Assembly: GCA_020543525.1 (NCBI GenBank)
Contig: JAHYIO010000031.1
Location: 3,038,001 to 3,102,000 of the forward strand
Source of the DNA: Coriolopsis trogii
Lineage: Eukaryota > Basidiomycota > Agaricomycetes > Polyporales > Polyporaceae
DNA: 64,000 nt
Direction of reading: 5' to 3'
The stretch's first letter is position 1, and each line of letters opens with the position of its first letter. The translations under genes were made by a program, and so were the position numbers. Shown here piece by piece: positions 47,500-57,990 of the stretch. The notes below the pieces were generated by a model. It was not told where the DNA came from, ran no database searches, and worked only from the letters and a program-made list of their open reading frames with translations.

Positions 47500-49640
47500 A
47501 TGACCGACGCCGAGCTCCCTGACGACCCCGCCGCGCTCAAAGAACTCGTCAGGCAGTACAAGCTTCAGGTCGTGCAGCAGGCGCATGACATCGTCCAACT
47601 AAGAGTCAACCTCGGGTTCTGTCAGACACAACTCGAGCAAGAACGCGCTGCCAGGGTCGCGACGAACAGCGACCCTTCTTCGGCGCCCAATGATACAGGG
47701 GGCGCGTCGACAGTGAAGGTATGTGTCGAGTTGGATATAACGCGTATGAGCTTCTGTTCCGACCGAATGTGTTGTCTCAGCGCAAGCGTGCGGGGGATCA
47801 TGGCCTCAAGACGCCTCCCAATGCACAGAGGGCTTCATCTGCGGGCTCGAACGCGTCGCGTCGCGCGTCCAATAGGCGCGCGGCCCCAGATAGTAGCAGC
47901 GACGAGGATCTCGAGGAACGCTCGGTGGTGAGTGACACAATTCCATTAATTTTTATGTATGCGCCCATCATGTATGTCCTGTGGTAGAATGTCAGCGACA
48001 GGTCGGATGACGACGGGGACCCACAAACTCTCGCGAGTGCAAAAAAGCGACGCGTATCATACACACTTAGATCCCCCGGCGAGGAGCTTGCTCCTAGAAC
48101 CGCTTGGGATGAAACTGTGCAAGCTTCTTCCCGCTCGGAGGAGCCGCGGGTCTCTGCTCCTCTACCCTGTGGCAAGGTGTACTATCTGCGTTCACCGTCT
48201 CGGGAGTTGTCTTACTTCGACCCAACTGATACCGCTCCGCGTGTGCCTACACCCGCACCTATGGACCCCGTCTCTTCCAACAAGACACAGCAGCCTCCGT
48301 CTAGTGAGGATACCGAAGTCTCGTCACCTGCCTCCCGATCGGCTCGAATCGAAACGCCGCTCCCGCCTCCACCCTCACAGCCGCTCCCCCGTGCACCCTC
48401 ACATGCCAGTGCCTCCCCTGCATCACCAAGCTCCTCATATAACACCATGCCAAGTTTGCTTGCGGGGACACCGAAATTGCCGTTGCAGGACCCCGCCGCG
48501 CAATTGGGGCCCCAGACGCCAAATCCTGTAGCCCAAACGAGCGCATCTCCACCTATATTGCAGTCATATGCCTCCAATCCGTCACAGTCTACGCCCACGA
48601 CTTCCCGTGCATCTCAGCCAATGACGGAGAATACGGACGAACAGCAGGTACGCTCCTTTTTATGTAATTTGCGACATGCCCGTCCTCAGGCTGTGTTTCA
48701 GGGCCGTCCACAGCGTCACATGCAGGTCGTAGTGGCCGGGGTCAGGGTTCGACTCATGCCACCCATGATGAGCGAACAGGCCAGAGAAGACCGGCTCAGT
48801 GGATGTCCGCCCTACGAAGTGTCAGTAGAAACGGAACTGCGCGCCATCACCACGCCGCGCAACTTCCTGCACGAGATCTTCGGAGGGGGCACGAACGCAG
48901 TGGGCACGATCTCAGACACGGGAGATAATCTGCTCTATTTGCCGCTAGCCGGGAACCCTCATCTCCCTCTTGGTCTTGGCGCCCCCGGTCTCCTGTTCTC
49001 TGCTACGTTGGAGCGCGCGTGGAAAGTGGGCAGGCAGAAGCTCTTCGTCGGACTGTCTGAGGGAAAGTACTGGTATGTCGGTGACTACGACATCTCGCCC
49101 ACCCTCTCCTTGTCCGCGGCGGAGTACAAGGCATGGCCCTGGAAGGTCTGTATCGTGTAGCGTGCTCTGTCTCCTATAGTGTGACGTTAATAGTCGTTGG
49201 TAGGCGAGACACGACTGGGCACGGACCATCATGCGCCCCACCAAAAAGCATCGCGACATCAGGTGTCGTGTCATGATGAGGCGCAAGCTGGGTAGGGAAC
49301 CCACAGACGTCGAATTGATCACGGCGTTGGACACCGACGACAAGTGCAGTGCAGTGACCGAGGATAATATCATTCAAGCGTACGCAGACGGCCTTGAGGT
49401 AATGTTTCTGGCTATACACATGGAGTCCTCCCGACTCACTGTGTGCTCCGAACGCAGACTATGCTCGTCTATCGCATGCGATGTGTCGCATTCGACGTTG
49501 GATTCCTACAGGTCATCGCTCGTGAATTCCCCAGCTACACTCGGATCAAGAAGGAAAAGGGGGTCAAATTGGCACCGCCTGCTGCTGGTCCTTCGCATGT
49601 TTCTGACTCACACCTCAATACTACGCAAAACTCGCACTAA
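47500..49640 (+). CDS. DUF6697-like Agaricomycete protein with N-terminal coiled coil
   Basis: The start MTDAELPDDPAALKELVRQY leads into a coiled coil (VVQQAHDIVQLRVNLGFCQ). A basic Ser-rich stretch follows (RRASNRRAAPDSSSDEDLEE), then a Pro/Ser-rich linker, and a folded C-terminal domain. The domain carries SVETELRAITTPRNFLHEIF, PGLLFSATLERAWKVGRQKL, FVGLSEGKYWYVGDYDIS, LSAAEYKAWPWKARHDWARTI, and finally YRMRCVAFDVGFLQVIAREF. The KYWYVGDYD to EYKAWPWK arrangement fits my memory of DUF6697, a basidiomycete domain of unknown role, but I cannot confirm it by search. Introns lie near 47719-47780, 47927-47997, 48648-48689, about 49147-49203 and 49399-49460. The basic patches suggest a nuclear protein. 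Confidence 0.72.
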
Positions 49641-50202
49641 TCAACCTACAATCTACCGTTGTTATGACTCTTACTTCACCCCCTTGCTCCCTTCTGGACT
49701 CCCCCGCCTTGCCTAGTGTCCTTCATATCGTGACTTTGATGGTATGATGCATTGCATAATTCCCTGCTAAACCTCTTGGCTTTAACCTGCACTGCTTTGA
49801 AAGCCGAACGTTCTTCTGAAGTTTGTGACTCGTGGAACGCGTTCCGGGATCCTGCCTCAGACGATGGATTGTGCGAGACCTGTAAAGCAAGGGCGTCAAT
49901 GCTCACGCCCACGCATCGCAGGATAGATCCCAATTACTAGACCGGACGTTTCCCTGTTCAGAACAACTTCTTGGAGGCGACCTTGCCAATAGGATGACCA
50001 TATATAGTCGAAGAGGATGTCACTTTTGAGGCTCACATCGGCAAATGCACGGCGACTGTGGCTCTCTGCCCTTTGACATGAATAGGGAAGTCGTCATGAA
50101 GCGAGCAAGGGGATGTGCAGGGGCATGCAAGTACTGAGAGTATCTACGTGACGTATAATCCGCACCAGCACAGTCGTCGGATTACTTTATCAATGACCGT
50201 GG
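49641..50202. other. Intergenic after the DUF6697-like gene
   Basis: About 560 bp of 3' region for both flanking genes if the small gene at 50203 is real; nothing recognised. Confidence 0.45.
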
Positions 50203-50640
50203 TCAGGCAGTCAACTGACCGCGGAGCGTTGAGCTTAGTAGGACAGTGGTAGCCACCATCCAATCGCCTGCGTTCTTCACATACTTCCTCATGAGCTTCG
50301 CCTCGAGCAGTCGGTCTCGGACGCGATGCGTCGCATTCTTCGCAGGATCCGATACAAGTCTCCAAGTTGGTCATCGTCTCCTGGGGTTGGAACCTGGGCT
50401 CACCTCAGAATCCCAAGCTCCGAACTTTGCATCTGCTTCGTGCAACGTCGGGTTGAACGTCTGCCTGTAGCGTGGGCTTGATGATGTCTGTACTATGGTA
50501 GCTATGGTGAGAGTATGAACTGGTATACACACGCACGAACTTGGATCATGGGCTGCTATGTCATCCTGGCGAACCCATGCAGTCTGAGAGTCTTGGTTGA
50601 CGCAATCCTTCGAGTGAACTGGAGCGTTCCGTACCGATTT
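50203..50640 (-). CDS. Possible small gene, unknown product (5' end not found)
   Basis: Three minus-strand segments join without a stop when two GT-AG introns are removed: one of about 75 nt near 50470-50545 (acceptor CTACAG) and one of about 66 nt near 50335-50400 (donor GTGAGC, acceptor GAAG). The product would read SVRNAPVHSKDC, AWVRQDDIAAHDPSS, TFNPTLHEADAKFGAWDSE, then RVRDRLLEAKLMRKYVKNAG and STLRGQLTA before the stop at 50203. The last 50 residues are helical and charged. No start codon was found in frame downstream of the stop near 50670, so the beginning must lie in a further exon or the gene is a remnant. I recognise no family; it could be chance. Confidence 0.3.
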
Positions 50641-51044
50641 CAACTGGGCACCATTCCGTGTATCGGGTATGCGGAGTCAAGACGTATATGAAGTCATGCC
50701 ATTTCATGAGGCGCATGTTCGCACTGAATAGGCATTTAAACCAAAGCAGGCAGCCCAATTGACCATCGCATGGTACGGAAGCCATTCGTTCCTTGTCAGA
50801 AAATTGTGCATTGGGTCACCAATGACGCAGTACATGGCGGCCTCAGGCCTTTCAGTGGGGTTGGGAGCTTGCTGTTGAAAGATATAAAGGCGGCTGGGGT
50901 GAGTCCACAGTACGCAGGACTCAGCATCGAGCACTCCCACCGCAAATCTTGCACTCACCCGAGTCAACTCACACATGTATGTGCGGTGGTACCCGGAAGT
51001 ACCGTCATCCAGATACTGACCGCACCATCTCCAGTTCATCGTCC

Positions 51045-51466
51045 ATGATGCCCTTCACCATCGTCAACATCGTGCTTGCTGCCATGTTGGTTGCTGCACC
51101 CGCTCTCGCCAAGCCCGTAGAGGCCGTCGCCGTTGCGTCGCCCGAGGGTACCCTCGTTCCGGCTGTGGCAGAGAGTTCCCTCGTTCCGGCTATGGCAGAG
51201 AGTACCCTCGTTCCTGCTGTGGCGGAGAGTTCTGCTCTCCCGGCGGCAACCTCCGCCTCTTCAGCCGTCGGAGAGCTCTCCGAGCTCGCGCCGGAGAGAT
51301 GTGAGCCGCAGGGCGCATCTTGCAACATTCTGGGTAGCGACCCGTGCTGCGAAGGGTACTTTTGTCTCCCCGTTGGCATCTTCGTCGGGGTGAGCCTCTG
51401 CTGTGTACACGAGTATTGAGAGGATCACCTACTAATGGCTCTATCTCTCTGCAGGTTTGTGTTTGA
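51045..51466 (+). CDS. Small secreted cysteine-rich peptide (six-cysteine, knottin-like)
   Basis: A 118-residue precursor in two exons (51045-51389, 51455-51466). MMPFTIVNIVLAAMLVAAPALA is a signal peptide. A pro-region of imperfect repeats follows (LVPAVAESS, LVPAMAEST, LVPAVAESS). The last 36 residues hold all six cysteines in a C-x6-C-x7-CC-x4-C-x9-C pattern (RCEPQGASC, DPCCEGYFC, FVGVCV), the layout of inhibitor-cystine-knot folds. The intron has a GTGAGC donor, a TACTAAT branch-like site and a CTCTGCAG acceptor. Removing it replaces a tail with two extra cysteines by VCV and a stop, giving an even six. A TATA-like GATATAAAG sits about 165 bp upstream. Whether it is an effector, a signal or an inhibitor cannot be said; toxicity is not implied. 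Confidence 0.72.
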
Positions 51467-52042
51467 GCCCCGCAATTAGCAAGAAGTAGAATGCCTCGAA
51501 GTTGTTTGCATCGTCACCTGCAGTGTAACACTTATCTCCTGAGAGATCGAGAATGACATCGAAAGAAATAGTCGAGCGTAGAGAGTATCAGTTGCGAGGA
51601 CTCACCGAAGTTCCGAGTTCGAGTTGCCATCATGACTAGTCAAACTCTCAGCGTTCACGGCTAGAGACAACTTGCTGCAGTGTACATACCTGTTTTCTAA
51701 GAGATCAAGTACCGGCAGCTATGCAGTGCCAAAGTTGCCTGAGTCAGGCTGCGTAAGTTTTAGTGGTTACGTCTTGAGGCCAGCAACTTACAGTGCCCGC
51801 TCCGGGCACTGCCGCACTGGCAGGAACCAAGCGCTTAGGGTTCAACTTTCCTGGCGAGCGCGCAATGCCTTGCGCTATTACGCGAGAGATTGTCTTTAGC
51901 ATCTCATCACTAGATTGTGTATGGTGGTCGTGACTATGATCATTACTTATATCTTCCGGATTTCATACAACTGCACGGCCGTACAATCATGTCTGCAACC
52001 ACGATTCTACTACATGCGATATGGCACTTCTCACTCCTCTCC
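51467..52042. other. Convergent intergenic region after the secreted peptide
   Basis: 576 bp of 3' sequence for two convergent genes. No second copy of the secreted peptide was seen here. Confidence 0.5.
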
Positions 52043-53740
52043 TTACTCGTTCCTGAAAGCTGCAACTACCTCGTCTGGGAAACCCAAGGCGTAATCAATC
52101 GCGTTGTACATGACCAGCTCTTTGACCAATTCCTCCAGCATCTGGAAGTATTGTGCATACATCGTTCTGTAGTGCGCATCACTCTCGTAGTTGAGAAGGA
52201 CGTCGAGCGAGTGGAGACGCTTATGCAAATGAGCGCGAGCCCGCAGGGTTTTTATCATCACGGTGAAGAAACGGCGAGATGCCGGAAACCTGTAAAACTG
52301 GTGTGGCATGAAGACCACTCTTCTCAGCCGTGGGCAGGGAATAGTGATCACGGGCGCATTCCCGTTCAGGATTTGGAAGGGCATGAGTGCCGTCCAGACG
52401 CAGGCGAGGTTCTGGCGGCTTGCGCCAAGCAGTTCAAGCGTCTGGAGCTTGGTGAAGTGCCTGAACACGGACTCGAGGTCGCCCGGCTGGAGGACGTCGA
52501 AGTCGCCCGCGAGCTCGAGCGTCGTGAGCTGCGCGTGCGCAAAGATATTGAGGATGTCGCGCAGGCCCGAGCGGAAGCAGCGCGTCACACCGGCCGTCAA
52601 CGGTGGATAGTGACGTATCATGTCGCTGGAGACGTCGATATCGAGTCGCACGCTGGGGAACTCCCTGGGGTGATCGTTGGAAGGACTGGGTAACATGGTG
52701 AACCATAGAGGGACCTCGCCTGAGTCTTCACTTCGGAGCCAAAAGCTGTACCGATACCCGAGGCAGAGGAAGTACAGCTTGGTGAGGGGGGAAATACTGC
52801 GCTGAAGCGTCCCGTTGGATGTGTCCACGGTGAGGTGACGAGAGGGATCCTCATCCTCGTCGGTCGGCTCAGGGAGGAGAAAGGGCGCCAGTATCCCACG
52901 GTGGCACCCTGGATCGTCCAACTCCACTTCATCTGGAGGAATATACATGGAGAGACACTTCAGCCGAGGCAGGTCGAGGTTGACGAGTAGCTGGGGCATG
53001 ATGCAAGCAAGCTCGTCGATGGTCAATTCTTGTAGCCGAGGGAGGCGTACTTGACGCCCGCAGAGTGGTCCAGTATCCGGGACTGCGATGTCGTCCAGGG
53101 CTCCCCTAAGTTCCAGTTCTTCCAATTCCACGCAGGCCCCCAAGATGTCGAGCAAACGGAGGTAGGAGATATCCCAATCGCCATATGTAATAGTGAGGGA
53201 GCGCAACTTGGCGTACAAGCCGAGATCAGTGGGGGGAACGGTCTTCAGCAAGTCGAGGGTCCGGAGCTCGGGAAAAAGCTCAGATGTAATCTCGATTTCT
53301 TCACCCGAAGGCTGTCTCACTTGCTGGAGGCTGAGGTCATGGACGGGCACTGTGTTTGAGAACAACTTCCCGAGGTGTTGGGTCCAAGATGGGGTAAATC
53401 TGAAATGCAGACCGCGTAGACTCGTCAGGTACGGCACCAGCAGGGCAAGGTTGGCTGGGTCGAAGTCTGGTGCGTTGAACCAAATCTCCACCCTCGAGAC
53501 CAACCGCGAACAGAGTGGTAAGGCGAAGCGGAGCCAGCCCGCCTTGCTCTCGACGTTGATCTTTCTCCATAGCATAGCCTCGCCTTTGACCACTTCGCGC
53601 CAGCACTTGCAGACATGCAATATTTTGACCCAATCAGCTTCGTTTCCGTTGGCGCCGGCCTCTACGTGCGCCCATTGGCGGTATTCCTTGAACACCTGGA
53701 GAAGGACAACGACTGGAAGTCGGGTAACTGGTGGCTTCAT
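52043..53740 (-). CDS. F-box-like / leucine-rich repeat protein
   Basis: A single-exon frame of 565 residues. The N-terminus TRLPVVVLLQVFKEYRQWA to VKILHVCKCWREVVKGEAMLW is a divergent F-box (LP..V...IF, then HVCK.WR......LW). The rest is a run of irregular leucine-rich units typical of Agaricomycete F-box proteins: LRGLHFRF, LRTLDLLKT, LRSLTITYG, LEELELRGAL, LQELTIDEL, LKCLSMYIP, LTTLELAGDF, LQTLELLGA, LRRVVFMP. A cytosolic SCF substrate receptor role is inferred from the F-box alone. The C-terminal 60 residues (MLEELVKELVMYNAIDYALG) are helical. Intron-less genes of this type are common in large, fast-evolving families, so orthologues may be lineage-limited. Confidence 0.82.
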   Translation of the reverse strand: MKPPVTRLPVVVLLQVFKEYRQWAHVEAGANGNEADWVKILHVCKCWREVVKGEAMLWRKINVESKAGWLRFALPLCSRLVSRVEIWFNAPDFDPANLALLVPYLTSLRGLHFRFTPSWTQHLGKLFSNTVPVHDLSLQQVRQPSGEEIEITSELFPELRTLDLLKTVPPTDLGLYAKLRSLTITYGDWDISYLRLLDILGACVELEELELRGALDDIAVPDTGPLCGRQVRLPRLQELTIDELACIMPQLLVNLDLPRLKCLSMYIPPDEVELDDPGCHRGILAPFLLPEPTDEDEDPSRHLTVDTSNGTLQRSISPLTKLYFLCLGYRYSFWLRSEDSGEVPLWFTMLPSPSNDHPREFPSVRLDIDVSSDMIRHYPPLTAGVTRCFRSGLRDILNIFAHAQLTTLELAGDFDVLQPGDLESVFRHFTKLQTLELLGASRQNLACVWTALMPFQILNGNAPVITIPCPRLRRVVFMPHQFYRFPASRRFFTVMIKTLRARAHLHKRLHSLDVLLNYESDAHYRTMYAQYFQMLEELVKELVMYNAIDYALGFPDEVVAAFRNE

Positions 53741-54389
53741 ACTAGAGTAACAGATCTGATGAGAGTTGGCCGTCTACAATTGAATATCCACTTACCCGCG
53801 ACAGGTTTGACCGGACGGCTCGCGTCGACAGTGTATTGTGGGAGTGTATGATGGTGGGGTGTGTGTGACTTGAGATCCCGAGGGAAGACGTACGCCTTAT
53901 ATATTGAACGGGGTTGCCACATATGTCCTTTGTGCCCTCGGCACTTGTCCCAAGATAGCCACTGTTATACAACGCCGAGTGGCACGATCATGGTGGACCA
54001 AGCCCCTTCCTTTGTCTGACCCAGGAATCAACAGCGCCAAGGTGGCACCAGTCCATGCATGGCATGCAGTCCGTCTGTGATCTCACTGCGCCAAGCGCCA
54101 GGAGAAGAAGCAACGCTTGTTTGGCCTTTGTTCATCCTTGCGCGGCCAGGCAACGAAGCCAGGTATTCCTGACCAAGCGGACATTCAAATCCAGTGACTT
54201 AGACGAGACACGCGAACATGGCTACGTCCTTGCATTAGTGTGTGTCATCAGGCGTACGTACCTGGAGCATATGACAGTGCACATAAGTGCACAAAGTCGT
54301 CAAGGGAGAGTACGCCATGTCGTGGTAGCATTCCGCGAGTACGCGATGTATACCTATGAGTCGGGGCTCAATATACTGTATATAGGCGC
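53741..54389. other. Intergenic between the F-box-like and FKBP2 genes
   Basis: 649 bp containing the promoter of the F-box-like gene and the 3' side of FKBP2; no gene recognised. Confidence 0.5.
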
Positions 54390-54966
54390 TTAGAGCTCCT
54401 TGTGCGCGTTGACCGAGTCCAGCTTGACCAGCTCGGTTTCGAAGACGAGCGCAGAGTTGGGCGGGATAACGTTACCGAAGCCGCGCGAGCCTGTGAACTG
54501 GTAAGTCGTCATGGACTTTGTGGACTGGTTGTGGTACGTACCATACGCCTTCGAGGGTGGGATGGTAAGAGTACGCTTCTCGCCCTCGCACATGCCCAAC
54601 AGACCCTCCTCCCATCCGCTGATGACCTGGTATGAGCCAACTACATGGCCACGGTTAGCGTCGCAGATACGAAGCTGAGGCAGTGGACTTACGAGTCAAG
54701 GGGAGGGGTTGTCCACGATCCAAGCTGGAGTCGAACTTGTTTCCGTTCGACCAAAGCTTCCCGGTCTGTGTTCTTCATCAGCATGGTTTTGAGCTACTCA
54801 GGTGAGGAATACGCACGTAGTGTACCTGCAGCCTGTCACCCTTCTGCGCTGTGACCTTGCAGTCTGCGGGGACGTAGGTGCGGTCGATGATGAGCTCAGT
54901 GGGGGTCTCCTCGGCGACAGCAACCAGCGCAAACGCAAGGACAGAGAGACAGTTGAGGATGCGCAT
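54390..54966 (-). CDS. FPR2: ER-resident FKBP-type peptidyl-prolyl isomerase (FKBP2 / Fpr2)
   Basis: Proline isomerase of the secretory pathway. Four exons (54817-54966, 54693-54765, 54542-54640, 54390-54490) sum to 141 codons, the usual FKBP2 size. [18 protein letters not shown] is the signal peptide. The FKBP domain shows [73 protein letters not shown] and [11 protein letters not shown], with the FK506-pocket residues (Tyr, Phe, Asp, Val-Ile, Trp, Tyr) in place. The protein ends AHKEL, a plausible ER-retrieval tetrapeptide of the HDEL class. The intron between KAYG and SRGFG is needed for the motif. It is divergent from eL39 with 253 bp between the starts. Confidence 0.94.
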
Positions 54967-55219
54967 GATGAAGGTCGTGGAAGAGTGAGGTGGGACAAGG
55001 AGGTGCCTGGAGGTGGCGTGTAGCACTGGCAGCGAGCGCCAGACGCGTCGCGACACGTCGGCACGCCCGCCTCGCATATAGCAGTCGTGGGATTCCACAC
55101 GTGCTTACCTTCCATACTAGGTGCTTAGTCAGAACTGTACAGGGTTCTCCTCGTTGTCAACCTTATTTCTCCTTCCCTTTCCACCAACCGCCGCCGCCCC
55201 GCGTACGACATCAAGCACG
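54967..55219. promoter_or_regulatory. Divergent promoter region, FKBP2 / eL39
   Basis: 253 bp between the two ATGs. The eL39 side ends in a pyrimidine-rich stretch (TTTCTCCTTCCC and CACCAACC before the ATG), usual for highly expressed fungal ribosomal genes. No single motif stands out. Confidence 0.45.
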
Positions 55220-55580
55220 ATGGTATGTTACTCCTTTCCGCGGCCCAAAGTATCGTCGTGAACGCCTTATATTTGAGATGCTAATTCCGTGATGTCTGTG
55301 GTTGTAGCCTTCCCAAAAGACTTTCCGCACGAAGCGCATCCTCGCCAAGGCCTCGCGCCAGAACCGGTGAGTACAGGAGCATGGCTCACGGGTCGTGGAC
55401 AGGTGATGTTGAGATGTGTGTGGTAGCCCCATCCCCCAGTGGTTCCGTCTGAAGTCGGACACCAAGATCCAGGTGCGTCCCGTATGAACAGTTTCCCCAT
55501 GGGATACTCCTTCTCACAAACAATGTACTCAGTACAACGCCAAGCGCCGCCACTGGAGGCGCACCAAGCTCAACATCTAA
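55220..55580 (+). CDS. RPL39: 60S ribosomal protein eL39
   Basis: A 51-residue basic protein of the large-subunit exit tunnel. Four exons (55220-55222, 55308-55366, 55427-55472, 55533-55580) sum to 52 codons. The ATG is an exon of its own, followed by an 85-nt intron. The product MPSQKTFRTKRILAKAS, RQNRPIPQWFRLKSDTKIQ, YNAKRRHWRRTKLNI is unmistakable. It is too split to appear as one open frame. An ATG followed at once by an intron is a common layout of ribosomal protein genes in basidiomycetes. Confidence 0.97.
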
Positions 55581-56340
55581 GCAGTCTATACAGACGAACC
55601 TCGCACTCTCCACAGCTGTCTCGCTGTTGTAGTTGTATCGGGGGCTTAGAGTACGACCCGGGAGGGCGGTTGGACAGCACGCCGGACTCCACACGCACCA
55701 CCATCCAGATCTCGCATTCGCACCACGCACACGCTCATATGTATCGCTCTGTTACTGGCCTATGACATCCCCGCCAAAAGATCTGCATGCGCTATGACAC
55801 ACATGCATTTTACCCTCGTGTCGTGTTCCCTCCTTCACTCCAAAGGCAGGTGAGTGCGACGTCCCTAACGACTACATTTATTGCACAGTATCCGAAGGAG
55901 TGACCTGCGCTGCTGCGTATATGCACGATGGCCAATCTGTCAGTGTATGTCCGTCCATTTTGTATACAATAGGTACATCCATCGTCTGCCTAGGGGAGAG
56001 CAGTCTGTCAACGTCGTCGGAAAAGTCAAGTCCGAAAGCCATGTACTGTAAACACTGACTTCGCCCTAACTTGCCCTATGTCCCTGGTCCATGGGGCAAT
56101 TCTTGAAAATCATCGATGTCATGCACTGCTCCGAGTCGACGAGGGGAAAATGAGAGACGCCTCGCGCACGTGGGATAGATATATCGACCTATGACATGCC
56201 ACGCGTGTTTCGTTTGCGGCTACCATCCTTGTACACGTATATCCTCCACCGCTGGTCCCGGGGCCTTCTCTGCTGGCATTCACTGGGCTGTAGCATCTTT
56301 GGCTTTCACGAACTATACGGACAACTGGACCTAACCCAAA
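55581..56340. other. Intergenic between eL39 and GET1
   Basis: 760 bp, head-to-tail; holds the eL39 3' end and the GET1 promoter. No gene recognised. Confidence 0.5.
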
Positions 56341-57432
56341 ATGACTCTAATGGCGATGCTATTCGTGCTGGTTTTCGTGACCGAGCTAATATCGTGGATA
56401 GGACAGAGCGTCCTACTAGAATTCGTACGTGGCTGGGCCTGTAGCTACGTCTCAGAAACTGACCTGCTGCTGGGTTTCTACTTGTTCCATTGACATCGTG
56501 TGTATTTGTGATGCGCTGGACACAGTTCTACGCTATTTACCTGCGGATATTCTACGGAGCGACGGTGGCGCGCCAACGCAAACTCAAGACTGACTTGTTG
56601 GTGAACAAGAAGGAGCTCCTGCAGACGAGTGCGCAGGACCAATTCGCCAAGTGGGCGAAACTGAGGAGGAGTGTGGACAAGGGTATGGCGGACCTCGAGA
56701 AGCTCAGTGAGTAATCACCGTCCTTTGTCGACTTCCAGGCGACGTCCCCCTTTCGCAAGACAAGAGAGCGTACCCCTGAACTCGTCCCCTTAGAGAAGCA
56801 TTGCGAGGGTATACTGACCACATTCCCGCAACAGATAGTGAGCTGTCGTCCGCTCGCACATCGTTTTCCATGCAGTTCAAGTCAGCACTGTGGATCATGA
56901 CCACAGGCCTGCAGTTCGTCATCGGCTGGTGGTACCGCAAGGCGGCCGTGTTCTACCTCCCCCCAGGATGGTTCGGGCCCGTCACATGGTGGCTGGCATT
57001 CCCCTTTGCGCCTGCAGGCTCGGTGAGCTGCGGGATGTGGCAAATGGCGTGCAAGCGTGTAATCAAACTTGGAGAGCGTGTGGTGAAGGAGGTGATGGTA
57101 CCAAGTCCCCATCAGGGTGAGTGCTGCTTTCTGGACGCCGTCTTCGTGGTTTCTCCTGTGCCGCTCGCGGGATTGGTATCTCGATTGGACGCGGATGGCG
57201 TACGGGATGTAAGCCCAGTCCCGAAACGGACGCGACCATCTCCGTATTCATGTTATCTGGATGTCTCCGTCTCCGCGACCGCCTAGAGTGGTCGTGGCGC
57301 CACGCGGGGCAGCATGGGGTGCAATCCAGATCTGCCACGTTCTTCGGAGGGGACGGATGGGCGAGTCCGACGGAACTGATTGAGGAAAGAGCAGAGGCTG
57401 ATTTCCGTTTTACGTTTGGTCGTGTGCAATAG
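56341..57432 (+). CDS. GET1: GET1/WRB-type receptor for tail-anchored protein insertion
   Basis: ER membrane subunit that receives Get3 loaded with tail-anchored proteins. Four exons (56341-56424, 56526-56706, 56835-57116, 57287-57432) sum to 231 codons. Exon 1 is the first membrane span ([28 protein letters not shown]). Exon 2 gives [11 protein letters not shown] and the cytosolic coiled coil that docks Get3 ([37 protein letters not shown]). Exon 3 continues it ([20 protein letters not shown]) and adds the second and third spans with the family signature [38 protein letters not shown]. The last exon, after a 170-nt intron, is a short hydrophilic tail and is the least certain part. Confidence 0.92.
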
Positions 57433-57990
57433 GAACAGCGGGACCCGTTCCGTCGGAAGAAGCGAGGAAAGGAGGCGCCGATAAGAGCGAGTGAAGCTGA
57501 GGGTTTATTCTGAGACGGACCGCCATGTACATGGGCCGTATGTACACGCTATCGAGGGATGGCTGGGAACGCGACCGTGGACGCTGCCAATCGCTGGGAG
57601 CATGATGTGCCTGCTGGTAAGTTCTGTGACTGGGTGGATAGCGTTCACGAGATGCGCGCAGAGGTGAGAACAGATGTGGCCCGGATGGAGCCCCGGATAT
57701 ACAGCGTCGGACTAGGCCTGACGGGGAGGACCAAGAAGGAGGACAAGACGGAGTCCCATGGGTGTTCCGGCCTTGGGGAGGATCGACGGAGGAGGGGTTC
57801 CGGGGTCCTTGTCCCGGAAGGGAAGGCACGTGAAATGAGAGATGACGTCCAGAGCGTGAAGGCGAGTACGGTGTTGCGGAGAGCCGCCACACTACTTATA
57901 CCCAATGGTCCGTATTCTGTTCCAAAACTCTCCTCTCCTCTCCATCCCTCCTCTTCTCCTGCTTCTCATCCCACCATAAGCATACACACC
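57433..57990. other. Upstream region of malate synthase
   Basis: 558 bp. The malate synthase frame stays open upstream to an ATG at 57559 (144 codons), but this part has no family-like sequence. A CCAAT at 57902-57906 and a pyrimidine-rich leader before the ATG at 57991 look like normal promoter and 5' UTR. Confidence 0.5.

Noticed and set aside
51917..52693. 258-codon plus-strand open frame
   Set aside because: It is antisense to the F-box-like gene at 52043-53740, which has leucine-rich repeat periodicity; the plus frame has none.
57559..57990. 144-codon in-frame extension upstream of malate synthase
   Set aside because: The sequence has no malate synthase character, the minus strand is open as well, and [11 protein letters not shown] at 57991 is the natural family start behind a CT-rich leader.
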